From contig NW_014579393.1 in assembly GCF_000485595.1 (NCBI RefSeq), positions 1-34,593 of the forward strand: a DNA stretch of 34,593 nucleotides, written 5' to 3'. The notes beneath the pieces are model-generated. The model saw nothing but the letters and a program-made list of their open reading frames with translations, was not told the origin of the DNA and did not search any database. The stretch is from Priapulus caudatus. Taxonomy: Eukaryota; Priapulida; Priapulimorpha; Priapulimorphida; Priapulidae. A program made the translations under genes and the position numbers. This document shows, piece after piece, positions 8,634 through 18,283 of the stretch (the stretch's first letter is position 1; each line of letters starts with the position of its first letter).

Positions 8634-10774
8634 ACCGGTTTGCGGACATAACGCCAAGATGCTAACGAAAGATTCACGAGCCACGAGCGACGGAAGAAAA
8701 CTGAGAAGAAAGAAGAAGATTGGAGAGAGATAAAGGAGAGCGGACGAGAGAGCAAGAGAGACAGAAGAAGAGAGAGGAGAGACCGGAGGACAGCATGAAA
8801 TGCCGAGATGCAGGAGCAGACAGAGCAAACGGAGAGCGAGAGAAAAGCTGAAAAAAAAGAAGAAAGATATATAATGCCGTGGTAAGTGTTGCAGTTTTCC
8901 TAGTATAGATTTCGCTGTGCTAACGCTGTTTACTGTCGCTGATGACTCTAAGTACCTGACGATATTGCCTGTGGCGGACGGTTTGTGCCACAATAGAGCG
9001 TTATAGGATGCATAGAGTCTAGAGAGCGTTACACGGGCTAGGATAGATAGCCGTGGCACGCGTGTGATAAAGGGCGAAGAGGGCCTACCGCAAACGTATC
9101 ATGCGTCACGTTTAACGCATGGAAACGAAGTATAGAATACGCCGGCCTAAAGTTATGTCTCTGTAAGACAAGTCGCGTATACACGGGTCCAGAGAGAAGG
9201 ACTAGGGGATTTTTTGTCACAGCCTATACGCTGGAATCCTCCACATAACGTGTCAGGGAGCACGGAATTATAGATACGTAGAAGTGTAAGCACCTAAGAT
9301 ACTGTACTGTAATGTACCGGTAAAGATTAAGAAGGCACAGTAGATAACCGTATGATATAATATAAGTTACGCACAGGTGTATAGTGTATACTACTATGGA
9401 GGGCTGGCGACGCGCGTAATGGCAAGCCACGAGCAGTGATATTGGTTTGGGAAAGGTGTGACGCTGAATATGGCAGAGTATATTTAGTCAAGAACACGGC
9501 ATATATTAATGTTACTTGCGGAACGGAAATACTTAAAATAGGTATGTGATACTCAATCTGTGTGCGGCATTTCTTTCGTAATTAAAGTGAAAACGTTAGT
9601 TATAACGTTAATATCGAGGGTTTTTTCCTGAATACACCAATGCAAGCATGCACCATACTTTTTTTTTTATCCTGATACCTGTTTTTAGTTCAAAAGGTGC
9701 CATGTTATGTGTAATGTCGATGGGTATATACTTGCGGAGCGGAATAAACTTTGAATAAGGAACGCCGACACAGTTTAATTGTTTCGCACGGCTTCATTAA
9801 CTGACATTGTATTTATGTATGTGTGTCATGTATGTAGGTTTATGGTTGTTTCATGAACGCGGTATTTTGTTTCATGATATATATGCTGTGACCGTTTTTT
9901 TTGTGTGTGTGTGAAAATCGTTTCTTGAATTTGTGCTAACAGTGACGGTACGTTTCCACTATATTGTTAGACGCGCTGGACACATTCTTCAATCAGTGGT
10001 TGATATAGGCCTAAAACATTTCATCGACAATATGAAATCACTTTTGCGTATTTTTGTTGGTTGCTACGATTGTGCTTACGATGTGTGGAAGTGACAAAGG
10101 TTGTCAGGGTCTACGTCGGTGCTGTGTATTAAGGCCCTGTGTGCCTGGGCTGTGCTGCCTGGGATTATGAGGATATTTTGCCATATAACAGGCTTCTGAT
10201 CTATAATAGGAAGCACATGGCTTGAAACGTGTTTCGGTAATCGCGGTTGGTACACGTAATCGCCGAGTACGTTACAGCCATAAAAATACGCAAGAGAAAT
10301 TAATTGCAGCGATATCAGAATGTTCATGCCAAGATGTTGTTGATGTTCTGATTTCTATTGTGGTAGACTTTTATCGTTACTTGTTTTCTACGCTTCATGT
10401 GTGATCTGATTATTGTATTTTGATTGTTGTTATGTGTATCTGTGTATCGATGTTGTAATTATAGTGGTCATATGGATTTTTGTTCAAACTGTATTTTTGT
10501 ATTGAGTATATTAATTGGTGTTCGGTGAAAGAGATATTGTATTAGTATAGTAAGGGTACGAGCGAATTTGGGTAATGTGGATTGCTAATAGCCAGGTGAT
10601 GAGAGACAGGTGTCTGCGTGTGTGTGTGTGTGTGTGTGTGTTGTGTGTTGTGTGTGTGTGTGAGTGTGAGTGCGTGCGCGTGCGTGTGGTGTGTGTACGT
10701 AGGCTGGATTAAGTTTAGGGTGTATTTTAGATAGCGAGACGCTAAAGTCAAGTGGCTTATAGAGCCATCGTCTT
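8634..10774. other. Interior of the LTR element: no coding capacity seen
   Basis: A purine-rich (GAGA/AAGA) tract runs from about 8690 to 8870. An AT-rich middle follows, then a GT-rich microsatellite at about 10616-10690. Frames on the minus strand through the purine and GT tracts are low-complexity shadows. There is no gag zinc knuckle, protease DSG/DTG, RT YxDD or integrase motif. Confidence 0.7.
10616..10690. repeat. GT-rich microsatellite
   Basis: (GT)n with TGTGTTGTG and GTGAGTGTGAGTGCGTGCGCGTGCG interruptions, inside the non-coding LTR element. Confidence 0.9.
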
Positions 10775-10792
10775 CGAGGAAAAGGAGGTAAT
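10775..10792 (+). promoter_or_regulatory. Polypurine tract of the 3.0-kb element
   Basis: CGAGGAAAAGGAGGTAAT directly abuts the TGTAAA start of the 3' LTR. This is the expected place and composition for the second-strand primer. Confidence 0.75.
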
Positions 10793-11200
10793 TGTAAAGT
10801 ATGGTTTGCAGATGGTAAAATAGTAGTTGTGTTTAGAATTGTCTGGCGACAGAGGGGTTGCATAATGTGTGTTGTCGCGGTAGTTGGGTTGTTGTAGTAT
10901 GGATGATGGAGATGCGAAACCGGTTGAGAGGGAGTTGTTGTAACATGTGGGCAGCATATGTCGGTTGTCTGGGCGCGAGTCGACGTTCTTTGTATATCTA
11001 GAAATGTATGAAAGGGAAGGTTCTTGGTTGTGAGGCGGAATCGGACGGGAGTGCGGCGAGGCACGCGTCTGCGCGAGCGTATGTGGTATAGAAACAATAT
11101 ACTATTTTGCTGAACACTTACCTGCTTGAGTTTGGATTTCAATTATTCATCGCTACAACAGATCTACATTTAAACGGGTAACGTCATCTTCGTCGTTACA
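10793..11200 (+). repeat. 3' LTR of the 3.0-kb element
   Basis: 408 bp. Starts TGTAAAGTATGG and ends CGTCGTTACA, followed by the CTAG target duplication. The TATA-like site of the 5' copy is changed here (TGTATGAAAGGG). Confidence 0.88.
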
Positions 11201-11974
11201 CTAGCAATGCTTTGCTTGAGCACTACTCCAGTCAGCGACAAGATCAAATCCCCTATGGAACTACTCATGGGTCGAAAGGTCAAGTGTAACCTACCGGTGG
11301 TTCTAAGAAACCAACATGAGGACAGAGATCTTGTGGACAGCGCCCTCAGAAAGCGTCAGGAAAGTAAAATCTTATTATTATGCCAGATCAAGAGAAGAGT
11401 TTACCTGCCTTCATACTGGTCAATTCGTGTGTCTGCAAGACCATGAAACTGGTCAGTGGATTCCTGCTGTTGTAGAAAAGCTCTGAGCCAGATCATACCT
11501 TCTGGAAACCCTAATGTAGCCGCCTGGGTAGGAATCGAAAATATATCAAGGAAAGTCCAGCCGGTAGTATTAGTCCCAGCTCCAACAGACCCAGCTGCGA
11601 TGAGCAACCACACCATGTTCGAGAGCCAGCGAGCAAGCGGGTGACGTTTAATCTATCTGCCCGTGAAACCACACAGCCCGTGGACAGTGGACAATCCCAA
11701 CATGTGCGTGGCCCCAGCGGTACCAAGGAAGGCTGTAGTCGGTATGGCAGAACCATTTGACCACCTAAAAGGCTTCTCACTGAAACATAACTGAACAATA
11801 TCCCATGTCTGGATAGCCAGTGAACATTCTTATCTGCATCCCTATTGTAATTTAAAGCGACTTACAAAGTGACATTTTCTGATTGTAAGATGTCGCGATT
11901 CTGTGTGACATTTAATTTCCAAGTTTAAACGTGTTTCATTTATGTATCTCTTATAGTATCCTCAGAAAGGGGGA
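11201..11974 (+). pseudogene. Ty3/gypsy integrase C-terminal part, part 2
   Basis: This continues the integrase broken at 8194. PMELLMGRKVKCNLP is the typical '(S)P.ELL.GR..++.LP' motif after the catalytic core. Further on, with frame shifts, come a TGQFVCLQDHETGQW-type segment and a LGRNRKYIK segment, matching the 'GQ.V...D..t..W' and '(R)RNR++L' motifs of gypsy integrase C-termini. The rest runs to the polypurine tract GAAAGGGGGA at 11965-11974. Several frame breaks are present. Confidence 0.8.
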
Positions 11975-12137
11975 TGTAATAGCATCGTAACGTATCGTAA
12001 TCGTTAATAGCAATAGCAGTACTGAGACATCGCACATGCGTATATTCATTGTTGGGTCTCTACCGTTACGAATAAATGAGTCAGAAGTCACGTCTCGTGT
12101 GCGCTCTATTTCATGAAATTCTAGAAAACTTATTACA
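11975..12137 (+). repeat. 3' LTR of the split gypsy element (short)
   Basis: TGTAAT directly follows the purine tract GAAAGGGGGA. An inverted end, ATTACA, occurs at 12132-12137, giving a 163-bp LTR with TGTAAT...ATTACA termini and AATAAA inside. The LTR at 15915 has the same ends, the same purine tract and a similar length, but a different body. The 3' border is inferred from the inverted ends. Confidence 0.6.
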
Positions 12138-12366
12138 GATCCCTGCTACCTCACTTACTAATCTATTCAATGTGTTCCACTATCAATTAATATATATGCT
12201 CCATATCGTGTGTCTATCACTCAAGAAAAACAGCTACACCAGAACCATGGATCTCTACTGGCATACTAGTCTATCATACAAGAAAAAAAAACTGTTTCAA
12301 TCAACTACCTACACGGTACCACTCTACAAAGGAATCTCTACAAACAATACTCAAATAAACTAAATC
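12021..12366 (+). repeat. LTR-tail-containing repeat, copy 2
   Basis: Matches 2666-3011 throughout and shares the ACTAAATC end. Because both copies continue past the presumed LTR end (12137) with the same 229 bp, either the LTR is longer than inferred, or the LTR lies inside a larger repeat that was copied as a unit. Confidence 0.78.
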
Positions 12367-12701
12367 TCCAAATAGTCCTCCAGCAGTCGCCAACTTCGGT
12401 TCTAAGGAAGGCTGCAGAATCGGGGAGATAAGTATGGGTCAGATGCGAGAGAAATTGTTAGAGAAACTTCTATGTGGACGATGGCCTCAAGTCTATAGAC
12501 CTGCTTCGCAGAACACAGGAAATGTTGACGGACTCGAATCTGAGCGCTACACAAAAAAGGTCTCAAACTGTAGACGTGATGAACCTTTCCCACAAAAATG
12601 ACCATAGCGGAAACCATCAAAATCTGGATCTTAGTCCGGACAGCACACCACCCCTATACAGAAGATGTTTGACATCTGTTGAGACATTAAAGGGACATTA
12701 G
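12367..12701 (+). pseudogene. BEL/Pao reverse transcriptase fragment (YVDD)
   Basis: It starts at the repeat border. SPPAVANF and a DKYGSDAREIV segment are followed, after a one-base frame change near 12468, by YVDDGLKSIDLL (Asp-Asp codons at 12477-12482). A final-HK segment continues to the stop at 12699. The YVDDGLKS active site, with the (S)SP..AN..LR segment upstream, is characteristic of BEL/Pao reverse transcriptases. Only the palm active-site region survives. Confidence 0.8.
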
Positions 12702-12858
12702 CCTCTAGGATTTTACTGCATACAACTGTACTTACTGTATAACAAATCGTCTATACGGACACGTATTTGTTACCAGATACCGTAATTTAATTGTTATAAT
12801 TAATTACACATCACGCCTACGAAATTTGACACGGCGCCATGACACCCGCCGACCGTGC
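12702..12858. other. Short spacer before the long-TIR transposon
   Basis: AT-rich and non-coding; it lies between the BEL/Pao fragment and the left terminal inverted repeat. Confidence 0.5.
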
Positions 12859-13293
12859 GCCACCCCAGTTGCGTATTGACATATATTTTGCCACGTTACA
12901 GACCGAGCCATCAACCACAAGCTGGCAATTATTTTAACCTAAATGCCTATTAAACCGAACGATATTCATTTTAGGTCAAAATTTATCCATATTATAACTG
13001 AAACTATAATGTCGTTTATAAGATATTACAATCCTTTCGCTTTTAAATGAATAAATAAGAAACACTCCGTCGTCTGTAGCCTTGGCTGGAAAGTGGTTTT
13101 CGCCACCTAATCAGATCGTGCGCTTTGAGTGGCGCCACCATCGTTGTAATCAAGCTGTAGTCGTTAGTTTTAAAACATTTTTTTAAATATTTCTAATGGT
13201 GATGTGAACCATGAAACTTTTTATGTAGCGTAAATTATAACCTAAATTAGCTGAAATAACCCTAGAACCTAGAGTAAACTCTCCTTTAAAGTC
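12859..13293 (+). repeat. Left terminal inverted repeat
   Basis: Begins CCACCCCAGTTGCGTATTGA. Its reverse complement corresponds to 15454-15890 with scattered substitutions and small indels. The inner limit is near GTAAACTCTCCTTTAAAG. Confidence 0.85.
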
Positions 13294-13337
13294 TGACACG
13301 TTTGCCTCCAATCTGCCTGCAGCAGAGAAGCATACCC

Positions 13338-13418
13338 AAACCAACTAATACCAACTGATACCAATTATACCAACTGATAGCAAACTGATACCAACTGATA
13401 CCAACTAATAACAAATAC
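13338..13418 (+). repeat. 10-bp minisatellite (CCAACTGATA)n
   Basis: About eight imperfect units of CCAACT(A/G)ATA with a few one-base changes, inside the long-TIR transposon. It runs into the fragment at 13419. Confidence 0.8.
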
Positions 13419-13483
13419 CAACTACCTACACCGTACCCAATCTACAAAGCATCTCTACAAACGATACTCAAATAGACTAAATC
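13419..13483 (+). repeat. Third, partial copy of the ACTAAATC-ended repeat
   Basis: CAACTACCTACACCGTACCC to ACTAAATC matches the last ~65 bp of the repeats at 2666-3011 and 12021-12366, with the same 3' end. Here it lies inside the long-TIR element and its 5' side merges with the CCAACT minisatellite. Confidence 0.8.
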
Positions 13484-14329
13484 ACACTAAAGACAGGCCA
13501 AAAAAAATTCTTACCAAGAATCCTAATTCAACACAAATCCAACTTAAATGAAAGTGTCAATGACACATGTAGCTCACCACAAAAAAGGACACAAATTGAG
13601 TGAGTGAGAAGAAATCAGTTTTAATGTGAGCCAACATCCGACGTACATTATAGAAACGAAGAGTAATGTATGGGAGAACTCCCATTATATACTCTGATAA
13701 TTCCTGTGTAAATTTTCATGTGAAAAAATGTTTGAAGATGTGAAGTCTGAGTGAGGCGCGGGTGATGGCGTTACACGTAAATGATCGCCATTTAACGTTT
13801 TTATAATGTTCAGATTTAGGCACTGCCTAAAAGCGCGAGCTCCCGATGGTGTAACGTGTAAGATTGAGAGGATATGCTTATTCCACGTAGCTGCTATATA
13901 CCACGTAACAATGTGTTTCCCTGCCCATAACACAACTTTTGTCAAAGGTTAATTGGTTGCATGGAAGTGTTTACTTCGTATGAGTTTTTCTAGGCGGTAG
14001 CCAACACGGTTGCCATCTGTATATCGCAATAATAATTTATAAAACCAAAATGAATCACAATTTGTGATGGTAGATGGCGCTATACCCGCTTTGATGTTTC
14101 TTAGCGATGGCGTTTCGAAATATACTAGGTTATGCTGCGTTCAGACATGTTTTGTAAAACTTTACTGTAATATAGACGTTTTATCGGCAAGGTGGAGAGG
14201 AAACACCATTTTGAATTAAAGATATTGTCAATGAAATCTTGTAAAACGAACCAGATGAGTATGACACCAGACTGATATCTGCGTGTCTATATTATATGCT
14301 ATATAATTGCCAAAACCTACTTTACTACC
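13484..14329. other. Upstream region of the MADF-like gene
   Basis: No coding family is recognised. It presumably holds the promoter of the gene inside the transposon. A TATAAT-type stretch (CTATATTATATGCTATATAATTG, about 14287-14309) lies 20-40 bp before the first codon. Confidence 0.4.
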
Positions 14330-15187
14330 TTGCCAAAAACTTCGAAGAACGCTGACAAGAAGTCTCCTGGCCGTGGCCGTGGGCGTGGACGTGAACGCAA
14401 TGAGGATCCATCAACACCCACACCCTCACGCTCACCCTCTAATGGAGATGATGCAGGTTACAACGTAAGTTGCCTCTCATGCATCATCAGTGGCATCGGT
14501 AGCTGCGTCCGTGGCCTCCACCTCCTCTCAGCCAACCCTTGCCAAGAAGAAGAGGACCAAGAAGACACAGTTTTGTCTTGATGTCCAAGAGGAGCAGCTC
14601 ATGTTCAATTTCCTTCGCAAGACCGCCATCCTCTGGGAGATCAAGAAAACTGACTACCAGAGGGTGGACAAGAAGGCAAAGCTTTAGGAGGATCAAGCCA
14701 AGGCCATGGGGAAGACTGTCGATCACCTTCAAGGGTGGTTCAAGCCCCTGTGAGACACCCACCCCGTCTCGACAAGAAGAGCGGTGACGGGACCCCGGAA
14801 CTGACAGAGAGGGAGCAGTGGGTAAAGGCAAACTTCGGCTTCCTCAAGACTGTGGTCCGCCATCATGCTGAGCCCGTCAACAGTGTAAGTATAAAATTTT
14901 AATTTTATTGTGATAACAAATCATTGAATTTGCCTTCTATTTTTGCCTTGTATTTTACTAATCAATTGTCATAATTGCAGGTGAAGCCAAGCTCCGCCTC
15001 TGTATCTGCTGCTATAGGTTCGGCTGGCCAGGTACTGAACCAGAGCCCCAGCGCCCTTGACACTAGCAGTCAGAGTCTGTGTAACATCTCTGGACTCTCA
15101 GGAATGCTCAACCTGTCCAGTGGACTTGATGCTGCAAGCAGCCCGTCTGGGGAGCTGAAGACACCTCCAAGACCAGAGAAGAACTAG
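14330..15187 (+). pseudogene. MADF-like DNA-binding gene inside the long-TIR transposon
   Basis: Exon 1 (14330-14464) encodes a basic PKTSKNADKK(S)-type, GR-repeat and Pro/Ser-rich N-terminus. GTAAGT follows at 14465; the acceptor is probably CTCAG at 14531. Exon 2 (to 14884) has FCLDVQEEQLMFNFLR, a stop (TAG, 14685) where Trp is expected, a frame change near 14750, then KSGDGTPELTEREQWV and FGFLKTVVR: a MADF/Myb-SANT-type DNA-binding domain. Intron 2 is 14885-14980 (GTAAGT...TTGCAG). Exon 3 ends at 15187, is Ser/Ala-rich, and is followed by AATAAA at 15324. All junctions are phase 0. The expected start codon reads TTG in CTACCTTGCC, perhaps a mutated ATG. Confidence 0.7.
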
Positions 15188-15323
15188 TTACAGTGACAGT
15201 GACAGCTGTGTGCTTCTCAGGATTAGCAGAGACAGTGTTTTGGCCATTTTGTGCCATTTTGTATACACATGTATGACCATTGTTATCATCAGACATGTAC
15301 CATTGTTTTTCAGATGAGCACTG

Positions 15324-15329
15324 AATAAA
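15324..15329 (+). terminator. Poly(A) signal of the MADF-like gene
   Basis: AATAAA 137 bases after the stop codon. Confidence 0.6.
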
Positions 15330-15453
15330 AGTTGCGTAAACTCTTGATGTTATTTTTAATATATAATTCATAAACAATAATTAACAATAATAAATTACTT
15401 ATGGCCTTATCCCTTATCCCTTATCCTTTGTATGTCAATGAAAAGTAGTTGCT

Positions 15454-15890
15454 TAATAGGAGTTTACTCTAGGTTCTAGGGTTATTTTCAGCTAATTTAG
15501 GTTATAATTATGCTACATAAAAAGTTTAATGGTTCAATCACCATTATAAATATTATTAAAAAATCTTTTAAAACTAACGACTACTGTTTGATTACAACGA
15601 CGGTGGTGCTACTCAAAGCGCACGATCTGATAAGTTTGCGCAAAACCACTTTCCAACCAAGGGCTACAGACCGAGGGTGTTTCTTATTTATTCATTTAAA
15701 AGCAAAAGGATTGTATAATATCTTATAAACGACATATAGTTTCAGTTATAATATGAATCAATTTGCCCTGAAATGAATATCGTTCGGTTAAATAGCATTT
15801 AGGTATAAATATAATTGCACTTTTGTGATTAGCCCTCGGTCGGTAACCTGCAAAATAAATTGTCAAATACGCAACTTTTTCGGGGTGGTG
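15454..15890 (-). repeat. Right terminal inverted repeat
   Basis: Inverted copy of 12859-13293. Ends CGGGGTGGTG; only about 25 bp separate it from the LTR at 15915. Confidence 0.85.
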
Positions 15891-15900
15891 TAACATTCCA

Positions 15901-15914
15901 GTTGGAAAGGGGGA
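15901..15914 (+). promoter_or_regulatory. Polypurine tract in front of the 15915 LTR
   Basis: GGAAAGGGGGA directly precedes TGTAAT. It is the same arrangement as at 11965-11974. Confidence 0.65.
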
Positions 15915-16079
15915 TGTAATGATGTAACGTTATGACGTGCACGAGAGCGAACGAGATTCCACGAGAGACTCGCTCTCTCTGCTACGTGTGCTTGGAAGCG
16001 TGAGCTGTGTTTGAGGATGGCTCCTCAGAACAATAAATATTATATCAACTAACAACATGCGTTGATCCATAATATTACA
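15915..16079 (+). repeat. Gypsy-type LTR, 165 bp, with internal motifs on both sides
   Basis: Starts TGTAAT and ends ATTACA (inverted ends) and contains AATAAATATTATATC. It is preceded by a polypurine tract (15904-15914) and followed at once by TGGTGGCAGC, a primer-binding-type sequence (16080-16089). A single LTR with 3'-internal sequence upstream and 5'-internal sequence downstream is not a solo LTR. Confidence 0.72.
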
Positions 16080-17387
16080 TGGTGGCAGCTAGCGGTGTAA
16101 CCCACCGGTGCTGGTGAAGATATGAGCCATTCTGCGGCTGAATATAGCCGCACAGCCGCGATGAACGTTGACGCCGTGCGTCGACAGCCGAGCAACATGT
16201 CGGTTGAGCTCAGAGCTGGACGAGTGATAGTCTACTGCTGTGCACAAGATATACATGACGGTTATGTGTAAGCACCGATATTCGACTCTGCTGCGGGTGA
16301 CTGTGAAAACTGACGGTGAGTGCTCGAGTGACATCGACGAAGAGCGGAGCATAGCAGACACTCGCACTGCACTCAGTAAGACTTTACGTCGTGAGCGGAA
16401 GACATTTTTTCTCCCGCGCTTTGCGGAGGACATTATTCCCGCATATTCCTGCACGTACAAGGCATGCGTGACGTCACACCAGCACGACCGGTGTGGCCAA
16501 CCAGCGCGCAGCGCGCGCGTGATCAGACTGACCATAGCAGCAACAGCAACCACGACATGAGGTCACAGTGTCAGTGGGCATACACATAGCAGAGTATGTG
16601 AGCGTACAGTGAGCGTACGTGGGCAGAAAACAAATAAACGGTACCATACGGTTTCGCACGTCTCGACAAGTCGACGGTCTGGAAAACCCAACCGGACTTA
16701 CTCCCTCACACAGGATGGAGAGTGAAAACCACGTAGACAACTCACATACAGCGCCAAGCAAGGAAGATACGCGAACGCGACGCGATCGATACGACGCGAG
16801 TTCACGGCCCATCTCGAGATACAGCTAACCGGATCAGCTGATCGGTGACGACATAATTATATCGATATATTCTTATCATCCTCATCATTATAATCATTAG
16901 TGCTAATAAATGCTCGTGACTGTTCTACTGCGGATTGAAATCATGGGTGCCGGTTGTATATCTGCCAGGTAATTTTGGATAAGTGTTCAGTAAAGACGCA
17001 CCCCAGGTACGCCGCACCTCGACGTTATCTGAGTAAACACACACGCCACGCCTTGCACCTAGTCCCCCAGCGGGCTGCGGCCAGCACTGAATCTCGGCGG
17101 CTGTTGACGCTGTCGCTTGCACCCTAGACGTAGCAATGTTCGCGCTAGAATCGCGTTGTTAGCATGTTACGATGAGCTAGTTTGCGTCGCCTTAAGCGTC
17201 ATGATAGATTCCCCTCCAATACTCGTGATTGATTCGCGTTTAAGGTGTGTTGAGTGTGAAAAGTTGATCACGCGCGCTAACCTGCGGTAGGCCTATATGC
17301 TTGATCTCGTAAACTACAGATGTTATTCGAGTAATTGCATGCTAAATGTATAGTGACTATACGCTCTGCCAATATTTCATTTTACAG
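16080..17387. other. Leader after the LTR and further unassigned sequence
   Basis: TGGTGGCAGCTAGCGG at 16080 is a candidate primer site. Beyond it, plus-strand frames at 16240-16560 and 16619-16828 are basic and have no gag, zinc-knuckle or protease motif. I cannot tell whether any of this is retroelement leader. From about 16920 the sequence becomes AT-richer and should be the 5' flank or first intron of the transferrin-like gene. Confidence 0.4.
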
Positions 17388-17488
17388 TGAGGTGGTGCGT
17401 AACTAACAAATTAGACTTGGAGACGTGCAAGGAGATGAAGTTATTCGCCGAGGAGAAGAATAACATGCTAAACATCGATTGCGTTGAG
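17388..17488 (+). CDS. Transferrin-type lobe, exon A (start of lobe)
   Basis: The exon lies between TTTTACAG (acceptor, 17386-17387) and GAG|GTAGAA (donor, 17489). After a split codon it encodes RWCVTNKLDLETCKEM and ends in NIDCVE. The (V)RWC......KC start and the later C-V match the first beta strand and first disulphides of a transferrin lobe. It ends in phase 0, as the next exon begins. No signal-peptide exon was identified upstream, so this may be an N- or C-lobe start. Transferrins bind Fe(III) and carbonate extracellularly; many invertebrate lobes have lost binding. Confidence 0.62.
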
Positions 17489-17829
17489 GTAGAAATTTCT
17501 ATGAGACCGCTTACGTTTTATTAAAGTGATATTTCCACACGTCAGTAACGTTTCAGTTCGGCAAAACTCTTGAAAATATCATCTCTTGACGCAGAATATA
17601 TATACATAATTCTCACTTCGGGCACAAATGGTTTACACTCGTGATTTTTTATGCGTCAAATACCTTATTTCGTCCGAAAGCGAGATTATCTATATATATA
17701 AAGTTGTTCAGCCGAATTAGTTCGTACTCGCATAACTAGAGAACTCCGCCGCCTAGAGGAAAACTAAATATATTTTAAAAATCAGCATGTCTGGGAGGTG
17801 GTTCTGGCTGAAACAAAAATTTAACAAAG

Positions 17830-17960
17830 TTACGAAGTTAACTTATTTTCCCCTTTTTTTCCTTTTTTTCCCTTTTACCTACCTCTTTAGTATGTATTAT
17901 TTTTAATTTTTTACTTTTTACTTTTTATTTTTTTATTTAATGTCTTTTATCTTTTGATTT
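17830..17960. repeat. T-rich low-complexity tract in the intron
   Basis: Pyrimidine-rich TTTTCCC/TTTTTACTTTTT sequence just before the pentanucleotide repeat, within the intron between the two transferrin-type exons. Confidence 0.75.
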
Positions 17961-17979
17961 CATATTATTTTTTTACTGT

Positions 17980-18118
17980 TTGGGATGGGATGGGATGGGA
18001 AGGGATGGCATGGCATGGGATGCGGTGCGATGGTATGGCATGGCATGGCATGGCATGGCATGCGATGGGGTGGCATGGTGGAATGGCATGGAATGGGATG
18101 GGATGGATGGATGGATCC
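17980..18118 (+). repeat. Pentanucleotide satellite (TGGGA/TGGCA)n
   Basis: About 27 units of TGGGA, TGGCA and close variants (TGCGA, TGGTA), ending in GGATGGATGGATCC. It lies within the presumed transferrin intron. Confidence 0.92.
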
Positions 18119-18283
18119 ATGAATAGATAGATAGTTAGATTTGTTTGGGTATTTTCCTTTCAGCCAAGCGGTCACCAACTGAGTAACGCTACTGATTTCC
18201 CCGGGCAACGCCGGGTATCTCGGTAGTACTACATGAAAATAGAACAGATCCATAGAGTATGTAATTCCGTTTTCGTTTTTCAG

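Larger units (their letters stand above)
8195..11200 (+). mobile_element. Non-coding LTR retrotransposon (LARD/TRIM-like), 3.0 kb
   Basis: It is bounded by direct LTRs (8195-8604 and 10793-11200) that begin TGTAAAGTATGG and end CGTCGTTAC(G/A). A perfect 4-bp target duplication, CTAG, flanks it (8191-8194 and 11201-11204). A primer-site-like TGGTGCTCGG lies 6 bases after the 5' LTR, and a purine tract (GAGGAAAAGGAGG) directly precedes the 3' LTR. The 2.19-kb interior has no gag or pol motif on either strand. It must have moved using proteins from another element. It interrupts the integrase frame of an older gypsy copy. Confidence 0.88.
12859..15890 (+). mobile_element. DNA transposon with ~435-bp terminal inverted repeats, carrying a MADF-like gene
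   Basis: 12859-13293 and 15454-15890 are long inverted copies of each other (for example CGAACGATATTCATTTTAGG against its complement near 15790, and CTCTAGGTTCTAGGGTTATT at the inner edge). The outer ends are CCACCCC...GGGGTGG. The ~2.2-kb interior holds one spliced gene on the plus strand with a poly(A) signal, but no transposase. It would depend on a transposase supplied elsewhere. No target duplication is obvious, so I do not assign a superfamily. A MADF/Myb-like second protein is known from PIF/Harbinger-type elements. Confidence 0.82.

Noticed and set aside
8595-8640. tRNA gene
   Set aside because: A T-loop-like GTTCGAA is present, but there is no D-arm, anticodon arm or acceptor partner; a primer site explains it better.
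8574-9059. 161-residue minus-strand ORF rich in Leu/Ser/Phe
   Set aside because: It is the complement of a GA-rich tract inside the non-coding LTR element; it is low complexity and crosses the LTR edge.
10542-11142. Minus-strand ORFs with His/Thr runs
   Set aside because: They are translations of the GT microsatellite and LTR sequence.
13484-13945. Minus-strand 86-residue ORF upstream of the MADF-like gene
   Set aside because: It has no motif, opposite orientation to the gene and ordinary composition; taken as chance.
16080-16830. gag gene after the 15915 LTR
   Set aside because: The frames are basic but have no capsid, zinc-knuckle or protease signature, so gag could not be supported.
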